Shown: positions 20,022 through 28,774 of the stretch, piece after piece | How positions within the stretch are numbered: position 1 is the stretch's first letter | How the letters are laid out: each line of letters begins with the position of its first letter | NCBI GenBank assembly: GCA_016841605.1 | Contig: JAENYV010000016.1 | Location: 22,312 to 86,311, forward strand | DNA length: 64,000 bases | Direction of reading: 5' to 3' | Origin: Dethiobacter alkaliphilus | Lineage (GTDB): Bacteria > Bacillota > Dethiobacteria > DTU022 > UBA8154 | Program-made: the position numbers and the translations under genes | Notes under the pieces: generated by a model | Database searches by the model: none | What the model saw: the letters and a program-made list of their open reading frames with translations, nothing else | What the model was told of the DNA's origin: nothing

Positions 20022-20735
20022 TTGCAGAATTTTGCAGCTCTAATTCAGGAAATTCAGCAGGGGAATGAAAAATTACGTGAGGAACTGCTGTCATCCCAAA
20101 AAGATTTTATTTCAAGGTATTCCTCGTTTTTGTGCAAGAGAAAACTAGACTGGCAGAACGATGATGAACTGAGCATTGCTTTAATGGCATTTAATAAAGC
20201 GATAGACAATTTTAACCCGTCTCTGGGAAACAGTTTTATTACCTTTTCCAGAGTATTAATTAAAAACAGCCTCATTGACTATTTTCGAAAACAGCGTAAA
20301 GAACAGTTTGTACAATTCTCTCCGAGTAATAGGGAAAACTCCTCCCTTGTGGAAGATAAAGTGTCAAATGAAGCTTTTTTTCTTGAAGAAGAAAATAGGG
20401 AAAGAGCTTATGAAGTTCAGCGTTTTAAAGAAGTTTTAGAACAATTCGGCCTCTCCCTGCAAGATTTGCTCCACAGGTCGCCCCGACATTTCGATACCCG
20501 GGCTAAATTAAAAGAAATAGTGCGGAAAATTTGTTGCGAGGAAGAATTAATCGCGCGTATTTATCGACAGAAACGGCTTCCTTTAAAAGAAATGCAAATA
20601 CTTACCGGAGCAAAAAAGAAGTTGCTGGAAAAATGGAGGCCTTATCTTCTCGCGATGATTCTGATTTCAACCCATAATGAATTAGAATCCTTATCTATTT
20701 ATATCTGGGGAAAGGAGGTTTTTACTCCGAAATGA
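20022..20735 (+). CDS. sigI: RNA polymerase sigma-I factor
   Basis: A 237-residue SigI-type sigma factor: region 2 is visible (DELSIALMAFNKAIDNFNPSLGNSFITFSRVLIKNSLIDYFRK) and the C-terminal DNA-binding part begins near residue 150. SigI factors answer heat in Bacillus and extracellular polysaccharide in cellulolytic clostridia. The start is TTG 20022 with GGAGGAG at 20007-20013. It overlaps rsgI by 4 bp, the usual sigma/anti-sigma pairing. Confidence 0.92.
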   Translation: MQNFAALIQEIQQGNEKLREELLSSQKDFISRYSSFLCKRKLDWQNDDELSIALMAFNKAIDNFNPSLGNSFITFSRVLIKNSLIDYFRKQRKEQFVQFSPSNRENSSLVEDKVSNEAFFLEEENRERAYEVQRFKEVLEQFGLSLQDLLHRSPRHFDTRAKLKEIVRKICCEEELIARIYRQKRLPLKEMQILTGAKKKLLEKWRPYLLAMILISTHNELESLSIYIWGKEVFTPK

Positions 20736-21889
20736 AAAGGGTTAAGGGGATTATTTTGGAAACCGGCGATAAATGGGCCACATTACTGACCGGAGAAGGC
20801 CAATTTATTAAATGTTTAAATAAAAACTTTTACTTGCCAGGTATGGAAATAGAAGTAGAATATCCCCCGGTAAGAAATAAGTATTTTATTGCCTCCATCG
20901 CTGCGGCTTCAATAATATTTGTATTTGCCACATTGCTTGCTTTTTATAATTTTTATATACCTGCAGCTTACGTTGCTGTGGATATCAATCCAAGCCTTCT
21001 GCTTTCATTAAACAGGTGTGCTGAAATTATTAAAGTTGAAGGGGTCAATCCGGACGGAGAGTTATTTATCGGCAACCTTGACTTGAGAGGAAAAAATATT
21101 GAGGAAGCAATGGGCATAATCATTCAAAAATGCTATGCCGAAGATTATTTGACTTCTAATAAAGACAATCTCATTTATATCTCCCTGGCTTCACCTGAGG
21201 GTTATCCTTTGCATGAGGATGCATTGAAATTGTCTGCCTGCCGTGAAATAGTTGCTCTCGGTTTAGATGCTTATCTGAAAGTTAAAAACGTTGACCGGAG
21301 AAAATTTCTCAGCGCAAAAGAAAAAAACATTTCCGTCAATACTCTGCTTTTAATTGAAGAGATGGAGGAAAAAGGCTTTTTGGAGGAAGAGTCTTCAAGT
21401 CCGGATATAACTTCTGATCTGAGCATAGGCACCCTGCTTAAAAACGTCAGACCGGACGCTCTTTTTGAGAAGAAAGAGTTTATCGCCGGGAAAAAAGAAA
21501 ATGGAGTTTCTGACTTTACGGCTGAAAAACAGGAAACAACACTTCCTGAAGAATCCGAAGAAATGGAAAATAATTCGGCAAATAATTCCCCCCAGAAATT
21601 GGATCAAGAAACAAACAAACAAAATAAACCGTTAAAAGAGAAAATAAAAGAAAAATCTTCTCAAAAAAAATTGACGAATTATAAAGAAAAGGAAGCTGGT
21701 AAAGAACCGGAAGCAAAACAGCTTGAAGAGATAAAGTCTGTGAATGAAAAGGAAAACGAAAAGAAAAACGGAGACAAAAGAGAAAAGGAAAAGGAAAATG
21801 AAAAGGAGAGCTCCAACCAAAGCCGTTCTCCTGAGGATAAAATGGATACAGCAAGCAGGAGGAAGATCTTCAATCGTTTTTTATATTGA
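20732..21889 (+). CDS. rsgI: anti-sigma-I factor RsgI
   Basis: 385 residues. An N-terminal RsgI_N domain that binds SigI (1-48) is followed by a membrane segment (about 52-76) and an extracytoplasmic RsgI core starting AAYVAVDINPSLLL. The Asn-Pro in that motif matches the autoproteolysis site reported for RsgI proteins. From about residue 215 on it is a Lys/Glu/Asn/Gln-rich low-complexity tail without the carbohydrate-binding or enzyme domain seen in cellulolytic clostridia, so its signal is unclear. Confidence 0.9.
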   Translation: MKRVKGIILETGDKWATLLTGEGQFIKCLNKNFYLPGMEIEVEYPPVRNKYFIASIAAASIIFVFATLLAFYNFYIPAAYVAVDINPSLLLSLNRCAEIIKVEGVNPDGELFIGNLDLRGKNIEEAMGIIIQKCYAEDYLTSNKDNLIYISLASPEGYPLHEDALKLSACREIVALGLDAYLKVKNVDRRKFLSAKEKNISVNTLLLIEEMEEKGFLEEESSSPDITSDLSIGTLLKNVRPDALFEKKEFIAGKKENGVSDFTAEKQETTLPEESEEMENNSANNSPQKLDQETNKQNKPLKEKIKEKSSQKKLTNYKEKEAGKEPEAKQLEEIKSVNEKENEKKNGDKREKEKENEKESSNQSRSPEDKMDTASRRKIFNRFLY

Positions 21890-21957
21890 AAATTATGCTA
21901 TTTTACTGTATAAATAAAGGTAATCACTACGAGTTCTTCCATAAGAGGTGGTCTAAA

Positions 21958-23085
21958 ATGCGAAAGGTTCCCATCACGTTACTAAAGCCAGGAATGAAGG
22001 TAGGCCGACCTGTTTATGATTCCATGGGTTTTTTACTCTTAAACAGCGGCGTTATCTTAAAGCAAGAATATATTAAAAAGCTGCATCAACTATCCATTTC
22101 TTCTATTTATATCCAGGACAAGAGGATCCCTGATGTTGAAATTGAAGATATAATCCTGGATGAGACAAGACAAGAAGCCGCGGGTCTAGTAAAAAATATT
22201 CTTACTGATTTTGGTAAAGAACAGAAAAAAGCCTTTAATTCTTTGCTTATCGCCAAAAAGAAATTAAATAATGTTCTTGATGATATTATCTCGCAATTGC
22301 TGCATAACCCAAACTTAATTATTAATTTATCAGATATACGCCTGGCAGACAACTATACTTTCTCCCACTCTGTTAATGTCGCTGTCTTAGCTGTTACTAC
22401 CGCCATTTCACTGGGGCTGCCGCGAAGCGATCTTCAAAAGCTTGGTATCGGCGCATTCCTGCATGATTTAGGTAAAATAAAAATATCACTAAAAATTCTT
22501 AATAAAAAGGATCGTCTCCTTCCGGAAGAGTTTGCCGAAATTAAAAAGCACCCCCGTTATGGGTATGATCTTGTTAAATCTCAAAACTTAATTGATTCAT
22601 CTTCCTCGGCAGTAATATTTCAACATCATGAACGGGAAAACGGTAGGGGGTACCCCCAAAAGTTGAAAGGTGAACAGATTAATTACTTTGCTAAAATTTG
22701 CGCAGTAGTAGACGTTTACGATGCCCTTGTCGCTGATCGGCCTTACCGCCCTGCATTGCCTCCCCACAAAGCTCTGGAAATTATCGAAAACGGCGGCGAG
22801 GAATTTGATCTGGCTGTTTTACAAAACTTTTACCAGCATATTGCAGCTTATCCAATTGGCACAATTGTGGGATTAAGCAATGGTTTAATAGGTATAGTAA
22901 CAAATAATACGGTAGGGTTTCCCACGCGTCCCAGAGTCAGAATTTTCTGGACCAATGAATTTGAAAAAGTACAACCTTTTGAAATAGATCTGAAGGAAAA
23001 AATAGATATTGTTGTAAATAAGGTATTTGAAGAAAATGACCTTTCTCCAAATGCATTAACAAATACAATTGCGGTTAAGGATTAA
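21958..23085 (+). CDS. HD-GYP domain protein (c-di-GMP phosphodiesterase-like)
   Basis: About 375 residues. An N-terminal domain common in clostridial HD-GYP proteins (LLKPGMKVGRPVYDSMGFLL) precedes the HD-GYP domain with HDLGKIKI and HHERENGRGYP. The usual Asp before GxGYP is Asn here, so activity may differ from canonical c-di-GMP hydrolases. The start at ATG 21958 follows AGAGGTGG; an upstream in-frame ATG at 21886 overlaps the rsgI end and lacks a good ribosome site. Confidence 0.88.
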   Translation: MRKVPITLLKPGMKVGRPVYDSMGFLLLNSGVILKQEYIKKLHQLSISSIYIQDKRIPDVEIEDIILDETRQEAAGLVKNILTDFGKEQKKAFNSLLIAKKKLNNVLDDIISQLLHNPNLIINLSDIRLADNYTFSHSVNVAVLAVTTAISLGLPRSDLQKLGIGAFLHDLGKIKISLKILNKKDRLLPEEFAEIKKHPRYGYDLVKSQNLIDSSSSAVIFQHHERENGRGYPQKLKGEQINYFAKICAVVDVYDALVADRPYRPALPPHKALEIIENGGEEFDLAVLQNFYQHIAAYPIGTIVGLSNGLIGIVTNNTVGFPTRPRVRIFWTNEFEKVQPFEIDLKEKIDIVVNKVFEENDLSPNALTNTIAVKD

Positions 23086-23102
23086 GAAATACAGGGGGAG
23101 TT

Positions 23103-24914
23103 ATGGAAGAGAAACAAATACTTGTTGTGGAAGATACTGTTTTTTATGCCAGATTAATTAATGATGCGCTTCAAAAATTCGGTTACAATGTTTCCGCGGT
23201 TGTCCCAACCGGTGAAGAAGCCATCAGCAAAGCTAAGGAGCTAAATCCGGACCTGGTTCTTATGGATATTGTGCTTCAGGGAGAAATTGACGGAATTGAA
23301 GCGGCAGCCAATATTCGGCGCGACGTAGATATTCCGGTTATTTACTTAACAGCATTTCCCGATGTAAAAATATTGGAACGGGCCAAAATTACAGAACCGT
23401 TTGGTTTTCTCATCAAACCTTTTAACGAAAAGGAACTACATACCAGCATAGAAATTGCTTTATATAAATTTAAAATGGAGAAAAAACTGCGTGAATCCGA
23501 AGAAAGGTATAGAGAGATCCTTTCCTCCATTTCCGAGGGTTATTATGAAACAAATTTGCAGGGGCGTTATATTTTTTTTAACGATTCCTTTTGCCGGATA
23601 ACGGGATATTCCCGGGAAGAACTTCTGGGTGCGGGTTTTTATCTTTTGCAAGCCCCCGGAGAAAAAGTATACAGCTTTTTTAACAAAGTTTATCAGACGG
23701 GAGTTGCAGAGGAAGGATTTACTTTTTTGATGAGAAAAAAAGATGGGGGCAAAATGGTTGTAGAACTGTCCATTTCTCCTGTTCGGGATTCCGAAGGGAC
23801 GTGTAAAGGTTTTCGAGGTCTGATAAGAGATATTACCGAACGAAAACGTTATGAAGAAAAATTGCAATTCCTCAGTTTTCATGATGCGCTGACTTCTGTC
23901 TACAATCGGGGCTATTTTGAGGAAGAAATGCTTCGCCTGACAAACAGCCGTGAATATCCCATCAGCATTATTGTGGTTGATCTGGATGGTTTAAAAATTG
24001 TTAACGATTCTCTGGGACATGAAAAAGGCGATTTACTTTTAAGAACTACCGCGGAGATTTTAAATAATTCCGTACGGGCAAATGATATTATCAGCCGTAT
24101 CGGAGGGGATGAATTTGCCTTGATCCTGCCCCGGACCGGAGAAGAAACGGCTATTACGATCGGAAGACGAATTAGCAAAAATATTGAATTATACCGCGAG
24201 AAAAATCCGGAAATTCCCCTTAATCTATCTCTTGGGATCTCCACATCAGGAGACCCGTCTCATCCCATTGTGGAAATTTTTAAAGAAGCAGATAATAATA
24301 TGTATAGAAACAAGATATCTCGTAGTTCCAGTTCCAGGCGAACTATCGTCAAGGCACTTCTCAGCACCCTTGCCGAGCGGGATTTTATCACCGGCGGCCA
24401 TGCAGAGAGATTGCGCATCCTTGCCCATGATCTCGGTGAATTACTGGGGCTTTCCCCACGGCAGATCAGCGATTTAAATCTTCTCTCCAGCGTCCACGAC
24501 CTTGGCAAAGTGGGTATTCCGGATCGCATTCTTTTTAAACCGGGAAGATTAGACGAGAACGAGTGGGTTGAAATGCGGCGCCATCCGGAAATAGGGCACC
24601 GGATTGCCAGCGCATCTCCCGATTTGCAACATATCGCCGATTTAATTCTCTATCACCATGAAAGATGGGACGGAAGCGGTTATCCCGGCGGTTTGAGAGG
24701 AAAGGAAATACCCGTGGAATGCCGAATCCTGGCCCTGGTCGACGCTTATGATGCCATGACCAGTACGCGTCCTTACCGGAAAGGAATTAGTCCGGAACAG
24801 GCGATACAGGAAATTAGGCACTGTTCCGGAACACAATTTGAACCCCAGCTGGCCAAGGCTTTTATTGAAATGATGTCGAAAAGAATTCGTATTAAGAAGC
24901 ATATTGATCAATGA
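23103..24914 (+). CDS. response regulator with PAS, GGDEF and HD-GYP domains
   Basis: A 603-residue four-domain signalling protein: receiver (1-120, phospho-acceptor Asp in LVLMDIVLQ), PAS (about 135-245), GGDEF (about 255-415) and HD-GYP (about 420-600). GGDEF is intact, with RxxD (RAND) five residues upstream, the layout of the c-di-GMP product-inhibition site. HD-GYP has HDLGKVGIPD and HHERWDGSGYP, also canonical. It could both make and degrade c-di-GMP. It lies just upstream of type IV pilus genes, a process often controlled by c-di-GMP. No histidine kinase is adjacent. Confidence 0.93.
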   Translation: MEEKQILVVEDTVFYARLINDALQKFGYNVSAVVPTGEEAISKAKELNPDLVLMDIVLQGEIDGIEAAANIRRDVDIPVIYLTAFPDVKILERAKITEPFGFLIKPFNEKELHTSIEIALYKFKMEKKLRESEERYREILSSISEGYYETNLQGRYIFFNDSFCRITGYSREELLGAGFYLLQAPGEKVYSFFNKVYQTGVAEEGFTFLMRKKDGGKMVVELSISPVRDSEGTCKGFRGLIRDITERKRYEEKLQFLSFHDALTSVYNRGYFEEEMLRLTNSREYPISIIVVDLDGLKIVNDSLGHEKGDLLLRTTAEILNNSVRANDIISRIGGDEFALILPRTGEETAITIGRRISKNIELYREKNPEIPLNLSLGISTSGDPSHPIVEIFKEADNNMYRNKISRSSSSRRTIVKALLSTLAERDFITGGHAERLRILAHDLGELLGLSPRQISDLNLLSSVHDLGKVGIPDRILFKPGRLDENEWVEMRRHPEIGHRIASASPDLQHIADLILYHHERWDGSGYPGGLRGKEIPVECRILALVDAYDAMTSTRPYRKGISPEQAIQEIRHCSGTQFEPQLAKAFIEMMSKRIRIKKHIDQ

Positions 24915-24925
24915 AAAGGGAAATA

Positions 24926-25441
24926 ATGCAAATAATGTGGAAACATTTATGTCCCCACCAGTATGTTGAAGATATCCAACAGATTAACCTGCAACATTTA
25001 ATAGAAAAAGGGATTCGGGGTATTATCGCGGACCTGGATAACACCTTAGTGCCCTGGAATGATAATACACTTTTTCCGGAGGTTCTGGAGTGGGTCAAGG
25101 AAGTAAAAGAAAAAGGGTTTAAAGTCTGTATCGTCTCCAATAATCATCCCGAACGAGGAGAAAATTTAGCCAAAACTCTGGATGTTCCTGCTATTTGGAG
25201 AGCCGTAAAACCCAGGAGGGGAGCATTTCGCCGAGCTCTGGAAATTATGGACCTGAAACCTCCGGAGGTTGCCGTGGTTGGGGATCAGGTCTTTACAGAT
25301 GTCCTGGGCGGAAATCGTCTTGGCGTGTATACCATCCTGGTACGTCCCCTCAATGGACGAGAATTTGTCGGGACCAGGCTGGTACGTAAATTGGAAAAAT
25401 TAGTTCTCTTTATGCTGAACCGCTCCAACAACCTGAAGTGA
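24926..25441 (+). CDS. yqeG: YqeG family HAD-IIIA phosphatase
   Basis: A HAD phosphatase of about 171 residues. Motif I is ADLDNTLVPWN, motif II lies in VCIVSNNHP, and motif III is VAVVGDQVFTDVLGGN. YqeG-type proteins act on phosphatidylglycerophosphate in plants and cyanobacteria; the substrate in Firmicutes is not fixed. AAAGGG precedes ATG 24926; the track of possible starts also includes 24911, overlapping the previous stop. It neighbours pilus genes in many Peptococcaceae. Confidence 0.9.
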   Translation: MQIMWKHLCPHQYVEDIQQINLQHLIEKGIRGIIADLDNTLVPWNDNTLFPEVLEWVKEVKEKGFKVCIVSNNHPERGENLAKTLDVPAIWRAVKPRRGAFRRALEIMDLKPPEVAVVGDQVFTDVLGGNRLGVYTILVRPLNGREFVGTRLVRKLEKLVLFMLNRSNNLK

Positions 25442-25482
25442 CCAAATTTGGCAGGTTTGGGTATAAAAATAAAACTATTTTG

Positions 25483-25511
25483 CCTTCTTTCTTTTTGGGA
25501 AGAAGGTTTTT
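25483..25511 (+). terminator. intrinsic terminator after yqeG
   Basis: CCTTCTT (25483-25489) pairs with AAGAAGG (25500-25506), followed by a T-run and then a TTTA microsatellite to about 25533. Confidence 0.7.
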
Positions 25512-25541
25512 TATTTATTTATTTATTTATTTGTTTTTAAA

Positions 25542-25571
25542 AAAGGTTTTATGTTATATTTTGCCGAATAT
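25542..25571 (+). promoter_or_regulatory. sigma-H-like promoter upstream of prepilin peptidase
   Basis: AAAGGTTTT ending at 25550, a 12-bp spacer, then GCCGAAT at 25563-25569 resembles sigma-H promoters (RnAGGAwWW, 11-12 bp, RnnGAAT). The -35 has one mismatch. Sigma-H control of competence/pilus genes would be sensible, but this is motif inference. Confidence 0.4.
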
Positions 25572-25650
25572 AGAAGTATTATGCTCTGATGCTTTGGCAG
25601 GATACAACAAGTAGGAATCAACAAGAAAGAAAAGGGGGTGAAGCAAAAAA

Positions 25651-26421
25651 ATGACTGCTTTGATGTGGATACAGGTATTAACACATATTTTCCTATTTGT
25701 TCTAGGACTCGTAATAGGCAGTTTTCTTAATGTAGTGATTCATCGCTTCCCGCGCCGGGAATCACTCATCAGGCCTCGCTCCTCCTGTATCCATTGTAAA
25801 ACAGCCCTGCAAGTTTCCGACCTTTTTCCTCTCTTCAGCTTTATCGCTTTAAGAGGGCGTTGCCGCTACTGCGGAGCCCGGATCTCCCGGCGCTATCCGC
25901 TGGTTGAACTGCTGTCTGCCTTAATCTTTATTTTTTGTCACGTTTCTTATGGATTTTCCCCCTTTTTCTTTAAGTATGCCGTCTTTTTTAGTATTCTTTT
26001 AGTTATATCTTTTATTGACCTGGACGAAAGCATTATTCCCAATCGCCTTGTCCTGCTTCTGCTGTTGTGGAGCATTGCCTGGCAGTTCCTCTACCCTGAA
26101 GTTCCGTTGACAGGTGCAACTCTCGGTTTGCTGGCCGGCGGAGGTCTATTTTTTCTCATCGCGGTCCTGAGTAAGGGTGGTATGGGAGGAGGCGATATCA
26201 AGCTGATGGCTGTCCTGGGCTTTGCAGTCGGCTGTCCCCTGGTCTTCGTAGTTTTTCTCCTCGCTTTTATCCTTGGTGCGGCTGTAGGTGTCGCTTTGTT
26301 AATCTATCGAAATAAAATGCGGCATGACCCCTTACCTTTTGCTCCCTTCCTTGCACTGGCCTTTTTTATCTCCGTTTTTTGGGGTTGGCAGATCTGGTAC
26401 TGGTACACGTTATACCTTTAA
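25651..26421 (+). CDS. prepilin peptidase (A24 aspartic protease, PilD/ComC type)
   Basis: A 256-residue polytopic membrane enzyme. The N-terminal domain has two CxxC pairs (CIHC, CRYC) that bind zinc in PilD-type proteins. The catalytic aspartates lie in FIDLDESIIPNRL and GGGDIKLMA. It cleaves and N-methylates type IV pilin precursors. AAAGGGGGTGA precedes the start. The ATPase gene of the same system follows after 26 bp, but that gene is broken by the prophage. Confidence 0.94.
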   Translation: MTALMWIQVLTHIFLFVLGLVIGSFLNVVIHRFPRRESLIRPRSSCIHCKTALQVSDLFPLFSFIALRGRCRYCGARISRRYPLVELLSALIFIFCHVSYGFSPFFFKYAVFFSILLVISFIDLDESIIPNRLVLLLLLWSIAWQFLYPEVPLTGATLGLLAGGGLFFLIAVLSKGGMGGGDIKLMAVLGFAVGCPLVFVVFLLAFILGAAVGVALLIYRNKMRHDPLPFAPFLALAFFISVFWGWQIWYWYTLYL

Positions 26422-26447
26422 AAAATGTTTAAAGGAGCAGAAGGCTG

Positions 26448-26990
26448 ATGAGTAATAGAGAGGATATTAATGATGGGAAAAAAAACGCTTCCAGCCGTCC
26501 TGCGACTGATGACAGCGTAATTGAAGAGGTTAATAAAATACTGCAGGAAGGAACAGTCCGCGGTGCCAGCGATATCCACCTGGAACCGACGGAAGACGGC
26601 CTTGCCGTACGCCTGCGTATTGACGGAATGCTCTATCCCCACCACACTTTTGCCAGGGAGATGATGCCCATGATTATCTCCCGTCTGAAGATTATGGCCG
26701 GTATGGATATTGCGGAAAAACGGCTTCCCCAGGACGGCAATATTTATCTTAGTGAAAACAACCGGAAAATCAACATTCGCGTTTCTATCCTTCCCGTAAT
26801 ATACGGAGAAAAAATGGTTTTACGCATTCTCGATCCGGCAGGATTAATCATGCCTTTGAATTCACTTGGCTTTAACGAAGAAAACCTCCTGAACTATTTA
26901 TCTATCTTAAAGCAGGCCTGTGGCGGTATGGTTCTTGTTACCGGACCGACTGCTCCCGGAACGAAACTGCGACACATCAATATTGTTTAG
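26448..26990 (+). pseudogene. 5' fragment of PilB/GspE/ComGA-type ATPase, disrupted by prophage
   Basis: The first 165 or so codons encode a normal secretion/pilus ATPase N-domain (GASDIHLEPTEDGLAVRLRIDGML, Asp/His boxes, ISRLKIMAGMDIAEKRLPQDG, YGEKMVLRILD). The protein then reaches GGMVLVTGPT, the start of Walker A, and departs from GSGKTTT into an unrelated tail that stops at 26990. The break coincides with the serine recombinase 3' end, so the rest of the gene should lie beyond the prophage. No long MshEN domain is present before the ATPase, making it ComGA-like in length. As it stands the product lacks a complete P-loop and cannot be functional. Confidence 0.9.
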
Positions 26991-28577
26991 CAACTTTATG
27001 GCCAATTCCTCAGAATCTCCATCCCAGAATACTTTGTCGATTATCGTTCGGAGATAGGTCTTCTTTTCTCTGTTAGATAGGTTATCAATTATGCCGGCAA
27101 AGTTTAGGATATTATTTACGACAAGCTCAAAACCCTCGGTCTCTTTTTCTTTTTCCTCTTTTTCTTTTTCCAACTTGGTGATCTCCTCATCCAGCTTTTT
27201 CACTTCCTGGTCCCTGGCTTCAATCTGCGGTAGAATGTATTTAGATGCAGCAGCACTTTTGGAGACCTCACCGACAAGATTGTTTATTTCAGCTATAAGC
27301 CGTTCTTTCTTACTTTTTAGTTCGTCCAATACATTTGCCTTGTCTGGCAGTTTTTTCTCACTTTTAAGGGCGTGCAGTTCGGCTAGGAGGGCGTCTTTAG
27401 ATTCGGATAGCTTAATTAGCTTGCCGACAACAGCATTGTCAGTATTGGCCCCATTAGCATTCGTATTCTGGCATTTTTCTTTAGATATAAATTTCAAATT
27501 GCAAGTGTAATAGTGTTTGACAGTTCCGTCTTTCTTTTTTGGACCATATGTAACATTCATTGGAGCTCCGCATTTTGCGCACCGGATAAGACCGCTAAGT
27601 AGAGCAATCTCGGAAGTTCCTGACCTCGGCAATTTCATACTATTTTTATCCATCTGATACTGTACTTTCAGCCATTTTTCAGAAGATATATAGCCTTCGT
27701 GCTTAGCAACGGCTCCGATCCATTCGTTGAAGTCATTCTTTCCACTTTTTTTGTCTACTTTGTTGTATAGTAAAATGGCCCGTTTACTGTTAATCCTGTC
27801 CTGGCCTGCCATTGCGATGCCTTTTCCCTGAAGATATTTAAAAACTGCGTTATCGGCCTTCGCATAGACAGGGTTACGAAGAATATCGGAAATAACGTGT
27901 TTAGAATAGAAAGTACCAGTCTTGGTTGTAATATTATTTTGGATAAGAAATTTCTGGACCTGATGAATTGAGCCCAACTCCAGGTATTTATCGTAAATGA
28001 ATTCGATTTGTTGCATTTCGTCCGCGATAGGGTTCAACTTTACCAGGGAACGCTCTTTGTATTCTTCGTCGAGGTAATTGACTCGTTCAGACTCAAAGCC
28101 GAAAGGGGCAGGGCCTCCCAGCCAACGGCCCGTCTTGGCAAGTTCCAACATATTGTCCCGGACGCGTTCCGCTATGGTTTCTCGCTCCAGCTGAGCGAAG
28201 ACGGAGGCAATGAACATCATGGCTCTCCCGAGGGGAGTAGAGGTATCAAATTGCTCTCTAATGGAAACGAAGGAAATGCCATGGCTCTGAAGCTCTTCAA
28301 TGAGGGAGGAGAAGTCGGCAATATTTCTGCTAACCCTGTCCAGCCGGTAGCAAATTAGGACGTCAAATTTCTTGCTTTTTGCATCCTGGAGCATTTGCTG
28401 GAAGCGGGGCCTGTCCACGTTGCCACCGGAAAATCCTTCGTCTTCGTAAATTGTATATTCTAAATCCGAAGGGCCGCAGTGTTTTTCGGCATAGTCCCGG
28501 CACATTTCTATTTGATTTTCGATGGATTCACCTTTACCGGTGAATTTTGATTTACGGCTGTAGATAGCTATTTTCAT
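26907..28577 (-). CDS. large serine recombinase (phage integrase)
   Basis: A 556-residue large serine integrase. The catalytic domain starts MKIAIYSRKS (nucleophile Ser7) and includes YRLDRVSRN and the AQLERETIAERVRD helix. The recombinase domain begins near WLGGPAPFGF, the zinc ribbon has CAKCGAPM and a second Cys pair near YYTCNLK, and a coiled coil (EKEKEEKEKE) lies near the C-terminus. GAGGTG sits 5 nt before ATG 28577; the longer in-frame start at 28619 is less likely. The last 12-14 codons overlap host ATPase DNA, so the C-terminus depends on the integration site. Confidence 0.95.
   Translation of the reverse strand: MKIAIYSRKSKFTGKGESIENQIEMCRDYAEKHCGPSDLEYTIYEDEGFSGGNVDRPRFQQMLQDAKSKKFDVLICYRLDRVSRNIADFSSLIEELQSHGISFVSIREQFDTSTPLGRAMMFIASVFAQLERETIAERVRDNMLELAKTGRWLGGPAPFGFESERVNYLDEEYKERSLVKLNPIADEMQQIEFIYDKYLELGSIHQVQKFLIQNNITTKTGTFYSKHVISDILRNPVYAKADNAVFKYLQGKGIAMAGQDRINSKRAILLYNKVDKKSGKNDFNEWIGAVAKHEGYISSEKWLKVQYQMDKNSMKLPRSGTSEIALLSGLIRCAKCGAPMNVTYGPKKKDGTVKHYYTCNLKFISKEKCQNTNANGANTDNAVVGKLIKLSESKDALLAELHALKSEKKLPDKANVLDELKSKKERLIAEINNLVGEVSKSAAASKYILPQIEARDQEVKKLDEEITKLEKEKEEKEKETEGFELVVNNILNFAGIIDNLSNREKKTYLRTIIDKVFWDGDSEELAIKLLNNIDVSQFRSGSSRSGNKNHTATGLL
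26930..26965. other. prophage left attachment site (attL) inside the ATPase Walker A codons
   Basis: Host coding sense is intact through ACCGGACCGACT (26940-26951, Thr-Gly-Pro-Thr) and lost in the next codons, while the recombinase frame on the other strand reads through. The crossover must lie close to 26945-26962; short homology between host and phage prevents finer placement. Confidence 0.75.
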
Positions 28578-28774
28578 ACGAACACCTCGTTTATACAGAA
28601 TGAAAGCAAGTATGGTCAAGTTGGTTTAACAATTATAGTAAATGAAGTTTTAAGAAAAGTAATTAGCATTTAATTTGTAACTTTTATAAATTCTTCCCTA
28701 ATACATAGAAGGATATATTAGATTTATATAGAAGTAAATACCAAAAATATATGTAATGCAATGCGAGGGAAAAT

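Noticed and set aside
21516..21873. Phe/Leu-rich minus-strand ORFs opposite rsgI
   Set aside because: Mirror of the Lys/Glu-rich rsgI tail; no start signals.
26448..26990. Simple frameshift in the pilus ATPase gene
   Set aside because: Sequence after the break belongs to the recombinase region on the other strand and the P-loop is lost abruptly, so an integration junction explains it better.
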